A stretch of DNA of 64,000 nucleotides from Betaproteobacteria bacterium HGW-Betaproteobacteria-14. GTDB lineage: Bacteria > Pseudomonadota > Gammaproteobacteria > Burkholderiales > Rhodocyclaceae. Below are positions 35,729 through 45,301 of this stretch, in pieces. A program made the translations under genes and the position numbers. Each line of letters starts with the position of its first letter. The stretch's first letter is position 1. The notes under the pieces are model-generated. The model was not told the origin of the DNA. It was given only the letters and a program-made list of their open reading frames with translations, and ran no database searches. The stretch spans positions 1-64,000 of the forward strand of contig PHCS01000003.1 of NCBI GenBank assembly GCA_002840845.1, written 5' to 3'.

Positions 35729-36124
35729 ATGAGCGACGAACCGACCCGGCTGCCGGACAAGCAGCCGACCCTGCGCCTGATGCCGATGCCGGCCGACGTG
35801 AACCACGCCGGCGACATCTTCGGCGGCTACGTCATGGCCAACGTCGACCTGGCCGGCGGCATCGTCGCCATCCGCCGCGCGCGCGGCCGCGTCGCCACCA
35901 TCGCCGTCAACCAGTTCCTCTTCAAGCAGCCGGTATCGGTGGGCGACGTGCTGTCCTTCTACGCCGAGGTGATCCAGGTCGGCCGCACCTCGATGACGAT
36001 CAACGTCGAGGTCTATGCCGAGCGCCGCCCGGCCGACCCCGTCGTCGTCAAGGTGACGGAGGCCCAGCTGACTTACGTCGCCTTGGCCGCGGACGGCAGC
36101 AAGCGGGCGGTCCCTCCGGAGTAG
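35729..36124 (+). CDS. Acyl-CoA thioesterase, YciA-like hot-dog protein
   Basis: 131 residues. Hot-dog acyl-CoA thioesterase domain with NHAGDIFGGYVMANVD (catalytic Asn/Asp region) and RTSMTINVEVYAERR. Removes CoA from acyl-CoA, probably relieving the beta-oxidation pool. Twelve bases after the REP-like element and still in the fatty-acid cluster. Confidence 0.87.
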   Translation: MSDEPTRLPDKQPTLRLMPMPADVNHAGDIFGGYVMANVDLAGGIVAIRRARGRVATIAVNQFLFKQPVSVGDVLSFYAEVIQVGRTSMTINVEVYAERRPADPVVVKVTEAQLTYVALAADGSKRAVPPE

Positions 36125-36192
36125 CCGCTTCAGCCATGGGCGAGGGGGCCATCCGCCCCGTGGTATAAATCCGGGCAGCCATGGGGAGGAAC

Positions 36193-37674
36193 ATGCTGAA
36201 AAAAATCGTACTGACGTTTGCTGCACTCATCGTCGTCCTGCTGCTCGCGGTGGCCTTCAATACCCTGCGCCACGGTTCGCGCCAGATGGAGGTGCCACCG
36301 GTCAAGGCGGTTGCGCTCGATGCGAACGCCGCGGCGCAAAGACTGTCCGTCGCAGTGCGCCTGCGCACCGTCTCCCAGGACGGCAAGCCGAATGCCGGCG
36401 CGGAAGAATTCCGCAAGCTGCACGCGTTGCTGGAGCAATCCTTTCCGCGCGCCCACTCCGTGCTGAAGCGCGAGCGCGTGAACGAGCTCAGCCTGCTCTA
36501 TACCTGGCCCGGCAGCGACCCGGCGGCGAAACCGATCATGCTGATGGCGCACCAGGATGTCGTGCCCGTCGCCGCCGGCACCGAGAAGGACTGGCAGGCC
36601 GATCCCTTCGGCGGCGAAATCCGCGACGGCTTCGTTTGGGGACGGGGTTCGTGGGACGACAAGGGCAATCTGCTTGCCATCATGGAAGCCGTCGAACTGC
36701 TCATCGCGGAAGGCTACAAGCCGCGCCAGACGATCTACCTTGCCTTCGGGCACGACGAGGAACTCGGCGGCGAGCGGGGCGCCAAGGCCATCGCCGCCCT
36801 GCTGCAGTCGCGCGGCGTGAAGCTCGACTTCGTCACCGACGAAGGACTGTTGATCACCGAGGGCGTGCTCAAGGGCCTCGACCGGCCGGTGGCCCTCATC
36901 GGCACCGCCGAAAAGGGCTATCTCACGCTCGCACTCGGCGCGAGCGCCGTGCCGGGACACTCCTCGATGCCGCCGCCGGATACCGCCATCGGCATGCTGG
37001 GCGCGGCGCTGGCGCGGCTGGAGAATCGGCAGATGCCAGCGGCCTTTCGCGGTGTCGCAGCCGAAATGTTCGACACCATCGCGCCGGAGATGAGCGGCCT
37101 GAACCGTGTGTTCCTTTCCAACCTGTGGCTGTTCGGTCCTCTCGTGAAAAGCCAGTTGGAGAAGGGCGCCGCCACCAACGCCATGCTGCGCACCACCACC
37201 GCGCTGACGGTGATGCAGGCCGGCAACAAGGAAAACGTGCTGCCCGGCCGCGCCGACGCCCTGGTCAACTTCCGCGTCCTTCCCGGCGACAATTCGGATG
37301 GCGTGACGGCGCATGTCAAGTCCGTCGTCGCCAACGACAAGATCACGGTGGAGAAGCGCGGCTTCTCCTACGAGCCGACGCCGATTTCCCCGTCCGCAGC
37401 GCCGTCGTACCGGCTCATCGCCCGCACCGTGCGCGAGCTGTTTCCCGGCACCGTCGTCGCGCCGGGCCTGATGATCGGCGCCACCGATTCGCGCCACATG
37501 GCGCCGATCGCCGAAAACATCTACCGCTTCTCGCCGGTGCGGGCGAAGAGCGAGGACCTGCCGCGTTTCCATGGCACCAACGAGCGCATCTCGATTGCCA
37601 ACCACGCCGAGCTGATCGGTTTCTATCATCGCCTGCTGCGCAATGCGGCGGGCAAACAGGAGGAGGTGGAATGA
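36193..37674 (+). CDS. M20-family metallopeptidase with N-terminal membrane anchor
   Basis: 493 residues from ATG 36193; an in-frame ATG at 36181 is possible, but GGGGAGG between the two favours the second despite short spacing. N-terminal hydrophobic segment MLKKIVLTFAALIVVLLLAVAF. Zinc-site motifs of M20 enzymes: MAHQDVVPV, the bridging Asp in GRGSWDDKGN, DEELGGERGAKAI and the dimerisation lid (GHSSMPPPDTAIG). Closest general type is the carboxypeptidase S / PM20D1 group that cuts N-acyl amino acids. Overlaps the next gene by 4 bp. Confidence 0.85.
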   Translation: MLKKIVLTFAALIVVLLLAVAFNTLRHGSRQMEVPPVKAVALDANAAAQRLSVAVRLRTVSQDGKPNAGAEEFRKLHALLEQSFPRAHSVLKRERVNELSLLYTWPGSDPAAKPIMLMAHQDVVPVAAGTEKDWQADPFGGEIRDGFVWGRGSWDDKGNLLAIMEAVELLIAEGYKPRQTIYLAFGHDEELGGERGAKAIAALLQSRGVKLDFVTDEGLLITEGVLKGLDRPVALIGTAEKGYLTLALGASAVPGHSSMPPPDTAIGMLGAALARLENRQMPAAFRGVAAEMFDTIAPEMSGLNRVFLSNLWLFGPLVKSQLEKGAATNAMLRTTTALTVMQAGNKENVLPGRADALVNFRVLPGDNSDGVTAHVKSVVANDKITVEKRGFSYEPTPISPSAAPSYRLIARTVRELFPGTVVAPGLMIGATDSRHMAPIAENIYRFSPVRAKSEDLPRFHGTNERISIANHAELIGFYHRLLRNAAGKQEEVE

Positions 37675-38471
37675 GCGAACAAGTCCTGCTGGACATTCGC
37701 GGCGCCATTGCCACCCTGACCCTGAACCGCCCGCAGGCGATGAATTCGCTCGGGCTGGAGATGGCCCAGGCCCTGCTGGCGCGTGCGCAGGAACTGCAGA
37801 AGGCGACTGGCGTGAAAGCCGTCATCGTCACCGGCGCCGGCGACCATTTCATGGCCGGCGGCGACATCAAGGAATTTCGCACCATCATTGCGGCGGCGCC
37901 GGAAGAGCGCCGGCAGACCTTCGAGAGGCTCATCGTCGAATGCGTGCATCCGGCGATCGAGATCCTGCGCGGCCTGCCGCAGCCCGTCATCGCCAGGGTG
38001 CGCGGCGCCTGCGCCGGCTTCGGCTTTTCGCTGATGGCCGGCTGCGACCTGGCCGTGGCTGCCGACAATGCCTATTTCACCACCGGCTACGCCCTGCTCG
38101 GCACCAGCGCCGACGGTGGCAGCACCTGGTTCCTGCCGCGCCTGGTCGGCGCCAAGCGGGCGGCGGAACTCATGCTGCTGGCCGATCGCCTGGATGCGCA
38201 GCAGGCGCTGTCCCTCGGCCTGGTCAACCGCGTGGTTCCTCTGGCCGAACTCGATGCGGCTTGCGATGCGCTCGCGCAGCGCCTTGCCGCGGGACCGGCG
38301 CAGGCCCATGCCGGCACCAAGCGCCTGCTCGGCCAGTCGCTGCTCACGCCGCTTGCCGATCAGTTGCGCGCCGAGGCCCAGTCCTTCGCGCGCTGCAGCG
38401 CCACCGACGATTTTGCCGAGGGCGTGACGGCCTTCGTGGAAAAGCGCAAGCCGGCCTTCAAGGGGGAGTGA
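37671..38471 (+). CDS. Enoyl-CoA hydratase/isomerase family protein
   Basis: 266 residues from ATG 37671, coupled to the M20 stop (ATGA). Crotonase fold: GDHFMAGGDIKEF (oxyanion hole) and RGACAGFGFSLMAGCDLAVAAD; the second catalytic position falls in GTSADGGSTWFLPRL, which resembles isomerases and PaaG-like enzymes. Exact substrate unknown. Its 3' end overlaps the convergent ydcF-like gene by 14 bp. Confidence 0.88.
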   Translation: MSEQVLLDIRGAIATLTLNRPQAMNSLGLEMAQALLARAQELQKATGVKAVIVTGAGDHFMAGGDIKEFRTIIAAAPEERRQTFERLIVECVHPAIEILRGLPQPVIARVRGACAGFGFSLMAGCDLAVAADNAYFTTGYALLGTSADGGSTWFLPRLVGAKRAAELMLLADRLDAQQALSLGLVNRVVPLAELDAACDALAQRLAAGPAQAHAGTKRLLGQSLLTPLADQLRAEAQSFARCSATDDFAEGVTAFVEKRKPAFKGE

Positions 38472-39204
38472 AGCGTTGCACGAGCCTGCCGAGCCATTCG
38501 TTCAGGGCGATGTGGCCGGCCCACAGTCCGCCCGGGCGCGGCAGGTAGTCCAGTGCCGTGAGCGGGCCCGTGGTTTCGTAGCCGGTCGGCGCGGCGACGA
38601 CGTCCAGCCCGGCAGCCGCGAACGCTTCCTGCGCGCGCTGCATGTGCCAGGCATGGGTGACCAGCAGCACGCGTTTTACGCCGGCCTGTTCCAGCAGGCG
38701 TGCGCTGTAGCGCGCGTTCTCGCGCGTATTGAATGAACCGTCCTCGACCCAACGCACCTTTACGCCGAAATCCCGCTCCAGCGCGTCGCGCATGCTGCGG
38801 CCCTCCGGCACGCCGCCCAGCGGTGCGCCGCCCGTGACGAGCAGCGGCAGGCCGGTGTCGCGATGCAGCCGTGCCGCGTAGCGGATGCGCTCCAGCGACC
38901 AGCGGCTCACCGTGTCGCCGCCGTATTCCGGCGCCGCCCAATAGCTGCCGCCGCCCAGCACGACGATGGCCTGTGCGCCTTTCGTCCGCGCGGGGTCGAG
39001 TGCGGGGACGTCCTCGAGCGCGGCGAGCATCGGTTTCGTCACGGCGGGCGTGGCGAGCAGCCACAGCAGGACGAGGCCGCTCCAGGCCAGTGCCTTGCCA
39101 AAGCGCGGCCAGCGTCGCAACAGCAGCAAGCCCAGCACGGCGAGCAGCAGCGGGCCCGCCGGCGGCAGCACCAGCGTGGCGAGAAGTTTCTTGAGCAGGA
39201 ACAT
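38458..39204 (-). CDS. YdcF/ElyC (DUF218) family membrane protein
   Basis: 248 residues from the ATG that overlaps the upstream stop as TGATG (the TTG three bases earlier is inside that overlap). Two N-terminal hydrophobic segments (LLATLVLPPAGPLLLAVLGLLLL and LAWSGLVLLWLLATPAV) followed by the DUF218 domain with AIVVLGGGSYWAAPEY and THAWHMQRA. Family members influence envelope metabolism; function otherwise unclear. Confidence 0.85.
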   Translation of the reverse strand: MFLLKKLLATLVLPPAGPLLLAVLGLLLLRRWPRFGKALAWSGLVLLWLLATPAVTKPMLAALEDVPALDPARTKGAQAIVVLGGGSYWAAPEYGGDTVSRWSLERIRYAARLHRDTGLPLLVTGGAPLGGVPEGRSMRDALERDFGVKVRWVEDGSFNTRENARYSARLLEQAGVKRVLLVTHAWHMQRAQEAFAAAGLDVVAAPTGYETTGPLTALDYLPRPGGLWAGHIALNEWLGRLVQRFTPP

Positions 39205-40937
39205 CAACCCGTTACTTTTCGCACCAGCGCCCGGCTGACCATGCGCAGGCGCTGCGCCAGCGGGAAGCGCTTGAAGTTGGTCTTCACCGCGCCCTGGGTG
39301 AAGGCGGTGCGCTTCGAGTAGTCGATGTTCACGTCCACCACTACCGGCCGGCCGGTCGCCGTAATGCGTCGTGCTTCACTGATGGCGCCGGCGATGGCGG
39401 CATCGTTTTCCATGCGCACGTAGGCCGCCCCGGTGGCCAGCGCGATCCCCTCCAGGTTCACTGAACCGAGCACGGCGCACGGCTTGCGGTTGTAGGGAAT
39501 CTCCTGCGCCTGGGCGATCTGCGACAGCTCGCCGTCGTGGAAGACGAAGTAGGCGATGCCCAGCTCCTCCTTTGCCGCCGTGAGTATTTCCATGCAGGTC
39601 ATCATGAAGGCGCCGTCGCCGACTATTGAGAACACTTCGCGCTGCGGCTGCGCAAGCTTGGCGCCGACGGCGGCGGGCACGGCGTAGCCCATGCAGTTGA
39701 AGTCGGTCGGCAGGATCAGCGACCGGCTCGCATGCACCGGGAAGAGCTCGGCGGTGAGGAAGGTGTGGTTGCCGTCGTCCACCGTGGCGATGGCGTTGTC
39801 CGGCATCTGCCTGCGCAGCTCGTCGAAGAAGCGCGCCGGATTCACGCGCCCCTTGCTGTCGTGGTCATGCCATTCCTTGCGATAGGCCTGCTTGTCGCGG
39901 GCGATCTGCGCCTGCGGCCCGCTCTCGGCCGGTCGTGCCGCGCCGTGCGCCTGCAGTTCGAAAGTCAGCCCCTGCAACACGGCGGCGGCATCGCCCTCGA
40001 GCGCAACCTTGGCCGGATAGTTCTTGTTGAAGACCTGCGGATTGATGTCGATGTGCACCAGGTGCTCCGGCACCGTCACGCCGAAACTGCCGGTGCCGAT
40101 CTCGCCGAAGCGCGTGCCGACGGCGAGCAGGGCGTCGCAGCCGTCGAAGGCATTGCGCGCCGAAGGCACGGCGTGCGGCCCGAAGCTGAAGCCCGCATGC
40201 AGCGGATGCGTGGCGGGGAAAGTCGACAGACCCTGCAGGGTCGTCGCCACCGGGGCCTGCAGGAACTCCGCGATCTCCTTCAGCTGCGGCAGGGCGTCGA
40301 CCGCGCCCCAGCCGGCGAAGATGCCAGGCCGTTTTGCCGCCAGCAGAAGCTCCGCCGCACGCACGATGTCTGCCTGCGCCGGCAACGGCGCGGCAGGCGG
40401 CGGCGCATAGGCCGGGAGATCGCCCACTTCTTCCGGAAACAGCTGAAGATTCACCGGCAGTTCGACGAAGACCGGCCCCGGCTCGCCGGTCGTGGCAATG
40501 CGGTAGGCCTCGAAGATCGTCGGCACCACGTCGGCATGGCGCTCGATGCGGAAGCTCGCCTTGGTGAGGGGCTTCATGAAGGCATGCTGGTCGATCTCGT
40601 GCAGCTGGTAGTGCTTGCCCAGGTCCGTGCGGATGCCGCCGGTGATCACCAGCATCGGCACGCCGGCGAGCAGGGCTTCGGCGATGCCGCTGGCGGCATG
40701 GGTGAGACCGGCCGCCGGCACGATGGCGAGCGTGCCGATCGAGCCGGAGACGCGGCTCACCGCGTCGGCGATGAAGGATGCGCTGCCTTCATGGGTGACG
40801 AGGATGGGGGTGACCGTCTCCGAATTGTTCAGTTCGTCGTAGAACTCGGTGTTCTGCACGCCGGGAATGCCGAAGGTGAAGCGCACGCCGAGCTGCTCCA
40901 GGGCGTGGGTGGCGAGCCATGCGGCGGTTTTCTTCAT
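39204..40937 (-). CDS. Thiamine diphosphate-dependent enzyme (acetolactate synthase / 2-hydroxyacyl lyase family)
   Basis: 577 residues starting MKKTAAWLATHALEQLGVRFTFGIPG; the 678-residue track ORF has a shadow N-terminus. Three domains as in POX/ALS enzymes: PYR (1-170, catalytic Glu in VTHEGSASFIADAVSR), central (190-330) and PP (370-550, Mg/ThDP motif beginning VGDGAFMM). The closing part of that motif, usually NN, reads HDGEL here. Overlaps the FAD gene upstream by 4 bp and ydcF downstream, so the three form one unit. Reaction not assignable from sequence. Confidence 0.83.
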   Translation of the reverse strand: MKKTAAWLATHALEQLGVRFTFGIPGVQNTEFYDELNNSETVTPILVTHEGSASFIADAVSRVSGSIGTLAIVPAAGLTHAASGIAEALLAGVPMLVITGGIRTDLGKHYQLHEIDQHAFMKPLTKASFRIERHADVVPTIFEAYRIATTGEPGPVFVELPVNLQLFPEEVGDLPAYAPPPAAPLPAQADIVRAAELLLAAKRPGIFAGWGAVDALPQLKEIAEFLQAPVATTLQGLSTFPATHPLHAGFSFGPHAVPSARNAFDGCDALLAVGTRFGEIGTGSFGVTVPEHLVHIDINPQVFNKNYPAKVALEGDAAAVLQGLTFELQAHGAARPAESGPQAQIARDKQAYRKEWHDHDSKGRVNPARFFDELRRQMPDNAIATVDDGNHTFLTAELFPVHASRSLILPTDFNCMGYAVPAAVGAKLAQPQREVFSIVGDGAFMMTCMEILTAAKEELGIAYFVFHDGELSQIAQAQEIPYNRKPCAVLGSVNLEGIALATGAAYVRMENDAAIAGAISEARRITATGRPVVVDVNIDYSKRTAFTQGAVKTNFKRFPLAQRLRMVSRALVRKVTG

Positions 40938-42544
40938 GTATTGCTCCCTGCGATGGATTGTCCGGCAATGCGCCCGGTAAGGATGCAGCAGCCGAGGAAG
41001 GTGCCTTCCAGCGCGCGCAGGCCGTGGCTGCCGCCGCCGCCGAAGCCGGTCGCCTCGCCGGCCGCATAGAGCCGCGGGATGGGCTGGCCGGCGGCATCCA
41101 GCACGCGGCTGCAGAGGTCGGTCTGGATGCCGCCCAGGCTCTTGCGGCTGATGATGAACTCGCGGATGGCGATGAGCGGCAGCGCCTTGTCGTCGAGAAT
41201 GCGCTGCGACTTGCAGGTGCGGATGCGGTCGCCTTTCCATTGCCGCAGGTGCGCGATGCGCTGCAGCTGTTCGTCCTGGGTGCGTTCCGGGCCGCGCGCG
41301 ACCTGCGCGTCGTACCGGGCCAGCGCCGCGGCCAGCGCCTCGATGTCAACGGCGTCATCGCCCTGCAGGGCATTCATCTTCGCCACCAGCCCCGGCAGCG
41401 TGCCGGCGACGACGACATCCTCGCAGTGCGTGGTGAGCTGGTCCACCAGCCAGCGATTGCCGAAGACGAGGTCACGCAGGAAGGACAGCTTCTTCTTGTC
41501 GCGGACCGAAGGATTGAACTCCGCGCCGGAGACCGCCAGCTCCTTCAGCGCGATCTTGCGGTTGAGGATCTGCCAGGAATACTGCCGCTCGGTGGCGCAT
41601 ACCTGCGTCACCAGGTCGCGCGTGTCGAATCCCGTCACCAGCGGCGGCATGAAGCGCTGTCCGCGCCAATCGACCCACAGGGCGGTGCGCGGGGGTACCA
41701 GCGACAGGCCGTGGTTGGGCTTGCGCGGTTGCCAGTGATGCACGCCGGCGGCGTAGTCCCACATCCTGTCCAGGTGCGTGATGCGGCCGCCGGCCTTGCC
41801 GACCGCGTCGTGCAGCGTGCCGTCGGCGAAGCGGTGCGAGCCGTTGAGGATCGTTTGCGGCGGCGTGCGCCAGTCGGCGTGCCAGTTCTGACGCACCCGC
41901 TCCAGGCTGCCGTTGATGCCGCCCGCGGCGACCAGGATGGCCTCGCCGAAGGCCTCGAAGGGCTCGCCGCTTTCCTCGTGCTGTCCTCTGCAGCCGCTGA
42001 TCTCGCCCATCAGGCGGGTGAACTCCTCGACGCGGTGGCCGAAATGCACCGACAGCTTCGCCGCGTTCGCATGGCTGCGCAGCCGCTGGATGAGTTGCAC
42101 CGCCAGTTCGCGGCCGGTGCCCCAGACGATATGGAAGCGCGGCACCGAATTGCCCGGGGTGTGCAGGCCGCGCTCGACCCAGTGCGGCACCGGGATGAAC
42201 GCGATGCCGCGAGCCTTGAGCCAGAGATAGACGTCATCGTGGCAGCGCCCGGTATAGGCCTCGGCCCAGCGGCGCGGCCAGTGGTCGCCGACGCTGAATT
42301 CGGCGAAGGCGCACCAGTCGTCATAGGCCTGCCGGGGGGAATCCGCGAAGCCCGCGCGCTTCTGCTCGCGGCTGCCGACGACGAAGATGCCGCCGAAGCT
42401 TTCCTTCGCCAGGCCGCCGAAGTTGTCCTCGCTGTCGCGGTCGAGGAGGGGGACGCTCCTGCCGGCGTCCAGCAACTCCAGCGCCGCGCAGATGCCCGCC
42501 AGGCCGCCGCCGATGACGACGACGTCGCTTTTGTAGGTACGCAT
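40934..42544 (-). CDS. FAD-binding dehydrogenase (fumarate reductase/KstD-like family)
   Basis: 536 residues from ATG 42544, which has an excellent SD (AAGGAGG) 5 bases upstream; the track start 32 codons earlier has none. FAD motif SDVVVIGGGLAGICAALELLDAG at the N-terminus and the C-terminal LYAAGEATGFGGGGSHGLRALEG. Resembles predicted oxidoreductases annotated 'FAD-binding dehydrogenase'. Translationally coupled to the ThDP enzyme, suggesting a common pathway. Confidence 0.85.
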   Translation of the reverse strand: MRTYKSDVVVIGGGLAGICAALELLDAGRSVPLLDRDSEDNFGGLAKESFGGIFVVGSREQKRAGFADSPRQAYDDWCAFAEFSVGDHWPRRWAEAYTGRCHDDVYLWLKARGIAFIPVPHWVERGLHTPGNSVPRFHIVWGTGRELAVQLIQRLRSHANAAKLSVHFGHRVEEFTRLMGEISGCRGQHEESGEPFEAFGEAILVAAGGINGSLERVRQNWHADWRTPPQTILNGSHRFADGTLHDAVGKAGGRITHLDRMWDYAAGVHHWQPRKPNHGLSLVPPRTALWVDWRGQRFMPPLVTGFDTRDLVTQVCATERQYSWQILNRKIALKELAVSGAEFNPSVRDKKKLSFLRDLVFGNRWLVDQLTTHCEDVVVAGTLPGLVAKMNALQGDDAVDIEALAAALARYDAQVARGPERTQDEQLQRIAHLRQWKGDRIRTCKSQRILDDKALPLIAIREFIISRKSLGGIQTDLCSRVLDAAGQPIPRLYAAGEATGFGGGGSHGLRALEGTFLGCCILTGRIAGQSIAGSNT

Positions 42545-42852
42545 GATGGCCTCCTTGCAGGCGGGTGTGCCGCCAGGCGGATTGTTGTTTTTCGCTCCCG
42601 CAGGCGAAAGCATAGCGCAAGCGTCGGCATCCGGCGACACGCCAAGTCCTTGCCGCGCAAGGTTTCATGCGGCGGAATGAAATATGCGTCGGCGGGGGAC
42701 GACGGATTCTGCGGCGATTCCCTCCGGCGCCGCAGTGCCGCAGCGCCATCCGACTGATCCATAGGCGTAAACGTGCACAGGCACGGCCCTTGCGTATGAG
42801 GGATGCCGCCCTGTTTCGGCGGCATGCTGCTCACTCATCACAAGGAGTCACC
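42545..42852. other. 308-bp divergent intergenic region with a hairpin upstream of bactofilin
   Basis: No credible gene. It should hold promoters for the FAD-dehydrogenase operon (leftward) and bactofilin (rightward), but no strong sigma70 pair is evident. A perfect 8-bp stem ATGCCGCC/GGCGGCAT (42803-42825) lies about 20 bases before the bactofilin SD (AAGGAG) and may affect its mRNA. Confidence 0.6.
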
Positions 42853-43464
42853 ATGCTCGACAAGATGCAACTCTTCGGCAAACACAACAATCCCCAGCCT
42901 TCACAGCGTCCCGGTGCGCCGGCCATGCGCCGGCCCGGCGAGCCCGCCGCGCCTGCCACGATGGCGCCGCCGCGGCCTGAAGCCACCCCAACGCCCTCGA
43001 CGGCAGAGGCGAAGGCCGCCGGCAAGGCGGAAGCCCTGCAAGGCAGCAAGCTCATCGTCGGCCCCGACATCAAGCTCAAGGGCGCCGAAATCAGCGATTG
43101 CGGCACGCTCGTCGTCGAGGGGCGCGTCGAGGCAGTGCTCGACAGCCTGGCCATCCAGATTGCCGAGCAGGGCGCCTTCTCCGGCCGCGTGGTCATCGAC
43201 GTGGCGGAGATCCACGGCCACTTCGAGGGCGACCTGCTGGCGCGCAAGAAGCTGGTGGTGCATTCGACGGGACAGGTCTCGGGCAAGATCCGCTACGGCA
43301 AGATCGTCATCGAGGAGGGCGGCGAAGTTTCCGGCGACGTGCGCTCGCTCGCCTCCGAGCAGGCCGCCACCTCCGTGTCGGCTGCGCCCGACGATGCCAA
43401 GCGCGCCGAACTGATCGGCATCGACGCCGCCGCCAGCCGTCCGCGCCAGGCGTTCCAGAAATAA
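42853..43464 (+). CDS. Bactofilin
   Basis: 203 residues from ATG 42853 (SD AAGGAG). Central bactofilin domain (about 65-165) with beta-helix type repeats: LIVGPDIKLKGAEISDCGTLVVEGR and SGRVVIDVAEIHGHFEGDLL. Pro/Ala-rich N-terminal tail and charged C-terminal tail are common in the family. Forms nucleotide-independent filaments that organise envelope or cell-shape functions. Monocistronic, with a strong terminator after it. Confidence 0.92.
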   Translation: MLDKMQLFGKHNNPQPSQRPGAPAMRRPGEPAAPATMAPPRPEATPTPSTAEAKAAGKAEALQGSKLIVGPDIKLKGAEISDCGTLVVEGRVEAVLDSLAIQIAEQGAFSGRVVIDVAEIHGHFEGDLLARKKLVVHSTGQVSGKIRYGKIVIEEGGEVSGDVRSLASEQAATSVSAAPDDAKRAELIGIDAAASRPRQAFQK

Positions 43465-43488
43465 GAAAAACCTCCTCTCCTCCTATTT

Positions 43489-43517
43489 CGGGCGCCTTTG
43501 CGGCGCCCGTTTTTTTT
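43489..43517 (+). terminator. Intrinsic terminator after bactofilin
   Basis: Stem CGGGCGCC/GGCGCCCG, 5-base loop, followed by eight T. The best intrinsic terminator in the window. Confidence 0.92.
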
Positions 43518-43600
43518 GCGGTGGCCGCGGTGCGCGCCGCACCGGATCAAAACCATGCATCAACTGGCATAATGGAGGCGTCAAGCCACCGGCGCGCGCC

Positions 43601-44887
43601 ATGCCAGACAGGAAATACGGATTCGAGACCCTTTGCCTTCACGCGGGCAGCCAGCCCGACTCCGCCACGGGTGCGCGCGCCACGCCCATCTACCAGACTA
43701 CCTCCTTCGTCTTCGATTCCGCCGAGCACGCCGCCAGCCTGTTCAACCTGCAGACCTTCGGCAACGTCTACTCGCGCATTTCCAATCCCACGGTGGCGGT
43801 GCTGGAGGAGCGCATGGCGGCGCTCGAGGGCGGCCGCGCCGCGCTGGCCGCCGCCACCGGCCAGTCGGCGCAGATGGTGGCGCTCTTGACGCTGTGCGAG
43901 GCGGGCGACCACATCGTTTCGGCGAGCACCCTCTACGGCGGCACCTATTCGCAGTTCGACTTCAATTTCCGCAAGCTCGGCATCGACACCACCTTCGTCG
44001 ATCCCGACGATGCGGAGAACTTCCGCCGCGCCATCACGCCAAAGACGAAGTGCCTCTATGCCGAGACCATCGGCAACCCGCGCGGCAACGTGCTCGACAT
44101 CGCCGCCGTGGCGGCGGTGGCGCGCGAGGCCGGCCTGCCGCTGGTGATCGACAATACCTTCGCCTCGCCTTTTCTGTGCCGGCCCATCGAGCATGGCGCC
44201 GACATCGTCGTGCATTCGGCCACCAAGTTCATCGGCGGCCACGGCACCACCATGGGCGGGGTGATCATCGAGTCGGGCAAATTTCCCTGGGACAATGGCA
44301 ACTTTCCGCAGATGACCGAACCCTCGCAGGGCTACCACGGCGTGCGCTTCTTTGAAACCTTCGGCGACTTCGGCTTCACCATGCGCGCCCGCTTCGAGAC
44401 GCTGCGCACCCTTGGCCCGGCCCTCTCGCCGATGAACGCCTGGCTGCTGCTGCAGGGGCTGGAGACGCTGCACGTGCGCATGGAGCGCCATGTCGCCAAC
44501 GCCCAGGCCGTGGCGGCGCACCTCGCGGCGCATCCGCGCGTCGCCTGGGTGAATCATGCCGATCTGCCTGACAGCCCGTACCATGCGCTGGCGAGAAAAT
44601 ACCTGCCGAAGGGTGCCGGTTCGATCTTCACCTTCGGCATCAAGGGCGGGCAGCGAGCAGGCGAGAAATTCATCGAGAGCGTACAGTTCCTCTCCCACCT
44701 GGCCAATGTGGGCGACGCGAAGACGCTGGTGATCCATCCGGCCTCGACCACGCACCGCCAGCTCTCGGAGGCGCAGCAGCTCGAGGCCGGCGTCTCGCCG
44801 GACATGATTCGCCTCTCGGTGGGGCTGGAATCCCTCGACGACATCCTGTGGGACATCGACCAGGCGCTGGACAAAAGCGCCGCCTGA
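43601..44887 (+). CDS. metY: O-acetyl/O-succinylhomoserine sulfhydrylase
   Basis: 428 residues. Cys/Met-metabolism PLP family with PLP lysine in VHSATKFIGGHGTTMGG near residue 205 and YSRISNPTVAVLEERMAALEGG. Length and this motif set fit MetY, which makes homocysteine from sulfide and an acylated homoserine, using the sulfide produced by the cys genes of region 2. Not separable from O-succinylhomoserine-specific MetZ by eye, though MetZ is usually about 390-400 residues. Confidence 0.88.
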   Translation: MPDRKYGFETLCLHAGSQPDSATGARATPIYQTTSFVFDSAEHAASLFNLQTFGNVYSRISNPTVAVLEERMAALEGGRAALAAATGQSAQMVALLTLCEAGDHIVSASTLYGGTYSQFDFNFRKLGIDTTFVDPDDAENFRRAITPKTKCLYAETIGNPRGNVLDIAAVAAVAREAGLPLVIDNTFASPFLCRPIEHGADIVVHSATKFIGGHGTTMGGVIIESGKFPWDNGNFPQMTEPSQGYHGVRFFETFGDFGFTMRARFETLRTLGPALSPMNAWLLLQGLETLHVRMERHVANAQAVAAHLAAHPRVAWVNHADLPDSPYHALARKYLPKGAGSIFTFGIKGGQRAGEKFIESVQFLSHLANVGDAKTLVIHPASTTHRQLSEAQQLEAGVSPDMIRLSVGLESLDDILWDIDQALDKSAA

Positions 44888-44900
44888 ACAAGGGAGTGAC

Positions 44901-45293
44901 ATGGAGTTTTTCGAGAATTTCGGCTTGCGCGAGCTGGTGATCGGCACCGCGGTCCTGCTCGGCATCTATTCGGGCATCGTCATCATCCGCCTGGCGCGCA
45001 TGTCGCGCACCAGTCCGCCCGAGCCGGTGTGGAAGCAGGCGCCGACCCAGTTCGGCGAGCAGGTGATGAAAACCGGCATCGAGGCGGAACTGGCCGAGCT
45101 GCGTGGTGAAGTCGCCGCGCTGAAGGACGAGGTTGCACTGCTCAAGGCGGCGCGCAACGTCTCGCCGCAGTACGGCGAGGCAGTGGCCATGGCGCAGAAA
45201 GGCATGGCCGCGCAGCAGATCGCAGAGCGTTGCGGCATCTCGGTGGCGGAGGCCGAGATGGTGTGCGCCCTGAGCCGGGCCCGGTCCGAATAG
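44901..45293 (+). CDS. DUF2802 membrane-anchored protein
   Basis: 130 residues. One N-terminal membrane segment (LVIGTAVLLGIYSGIVIIRLA), a coiled coil (EAELAELRGEVAALKDEVALL) and a C-terminal helix-turn-helix-like region (YGEAVAMAQKGMAAQQIAER) typical of DUF2802. Family function unknown; often near motility or division genes. Eight bases before the SPOR gene. Confidence 0.75.
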   Translation: MEFFENFGLRELVIGTAVLLGIYSGIVIIRLARMSRTSPPEPVWKQAPTQFGEQVMKTGIEAELAELRGEVAALKDEVALLKAARNVSPQYGEAVAMAQKGMAAQQIAERCGISVAEAEMVCALSRARSE

Positions 45294-45301
45294 GGGGGGA
45301 G

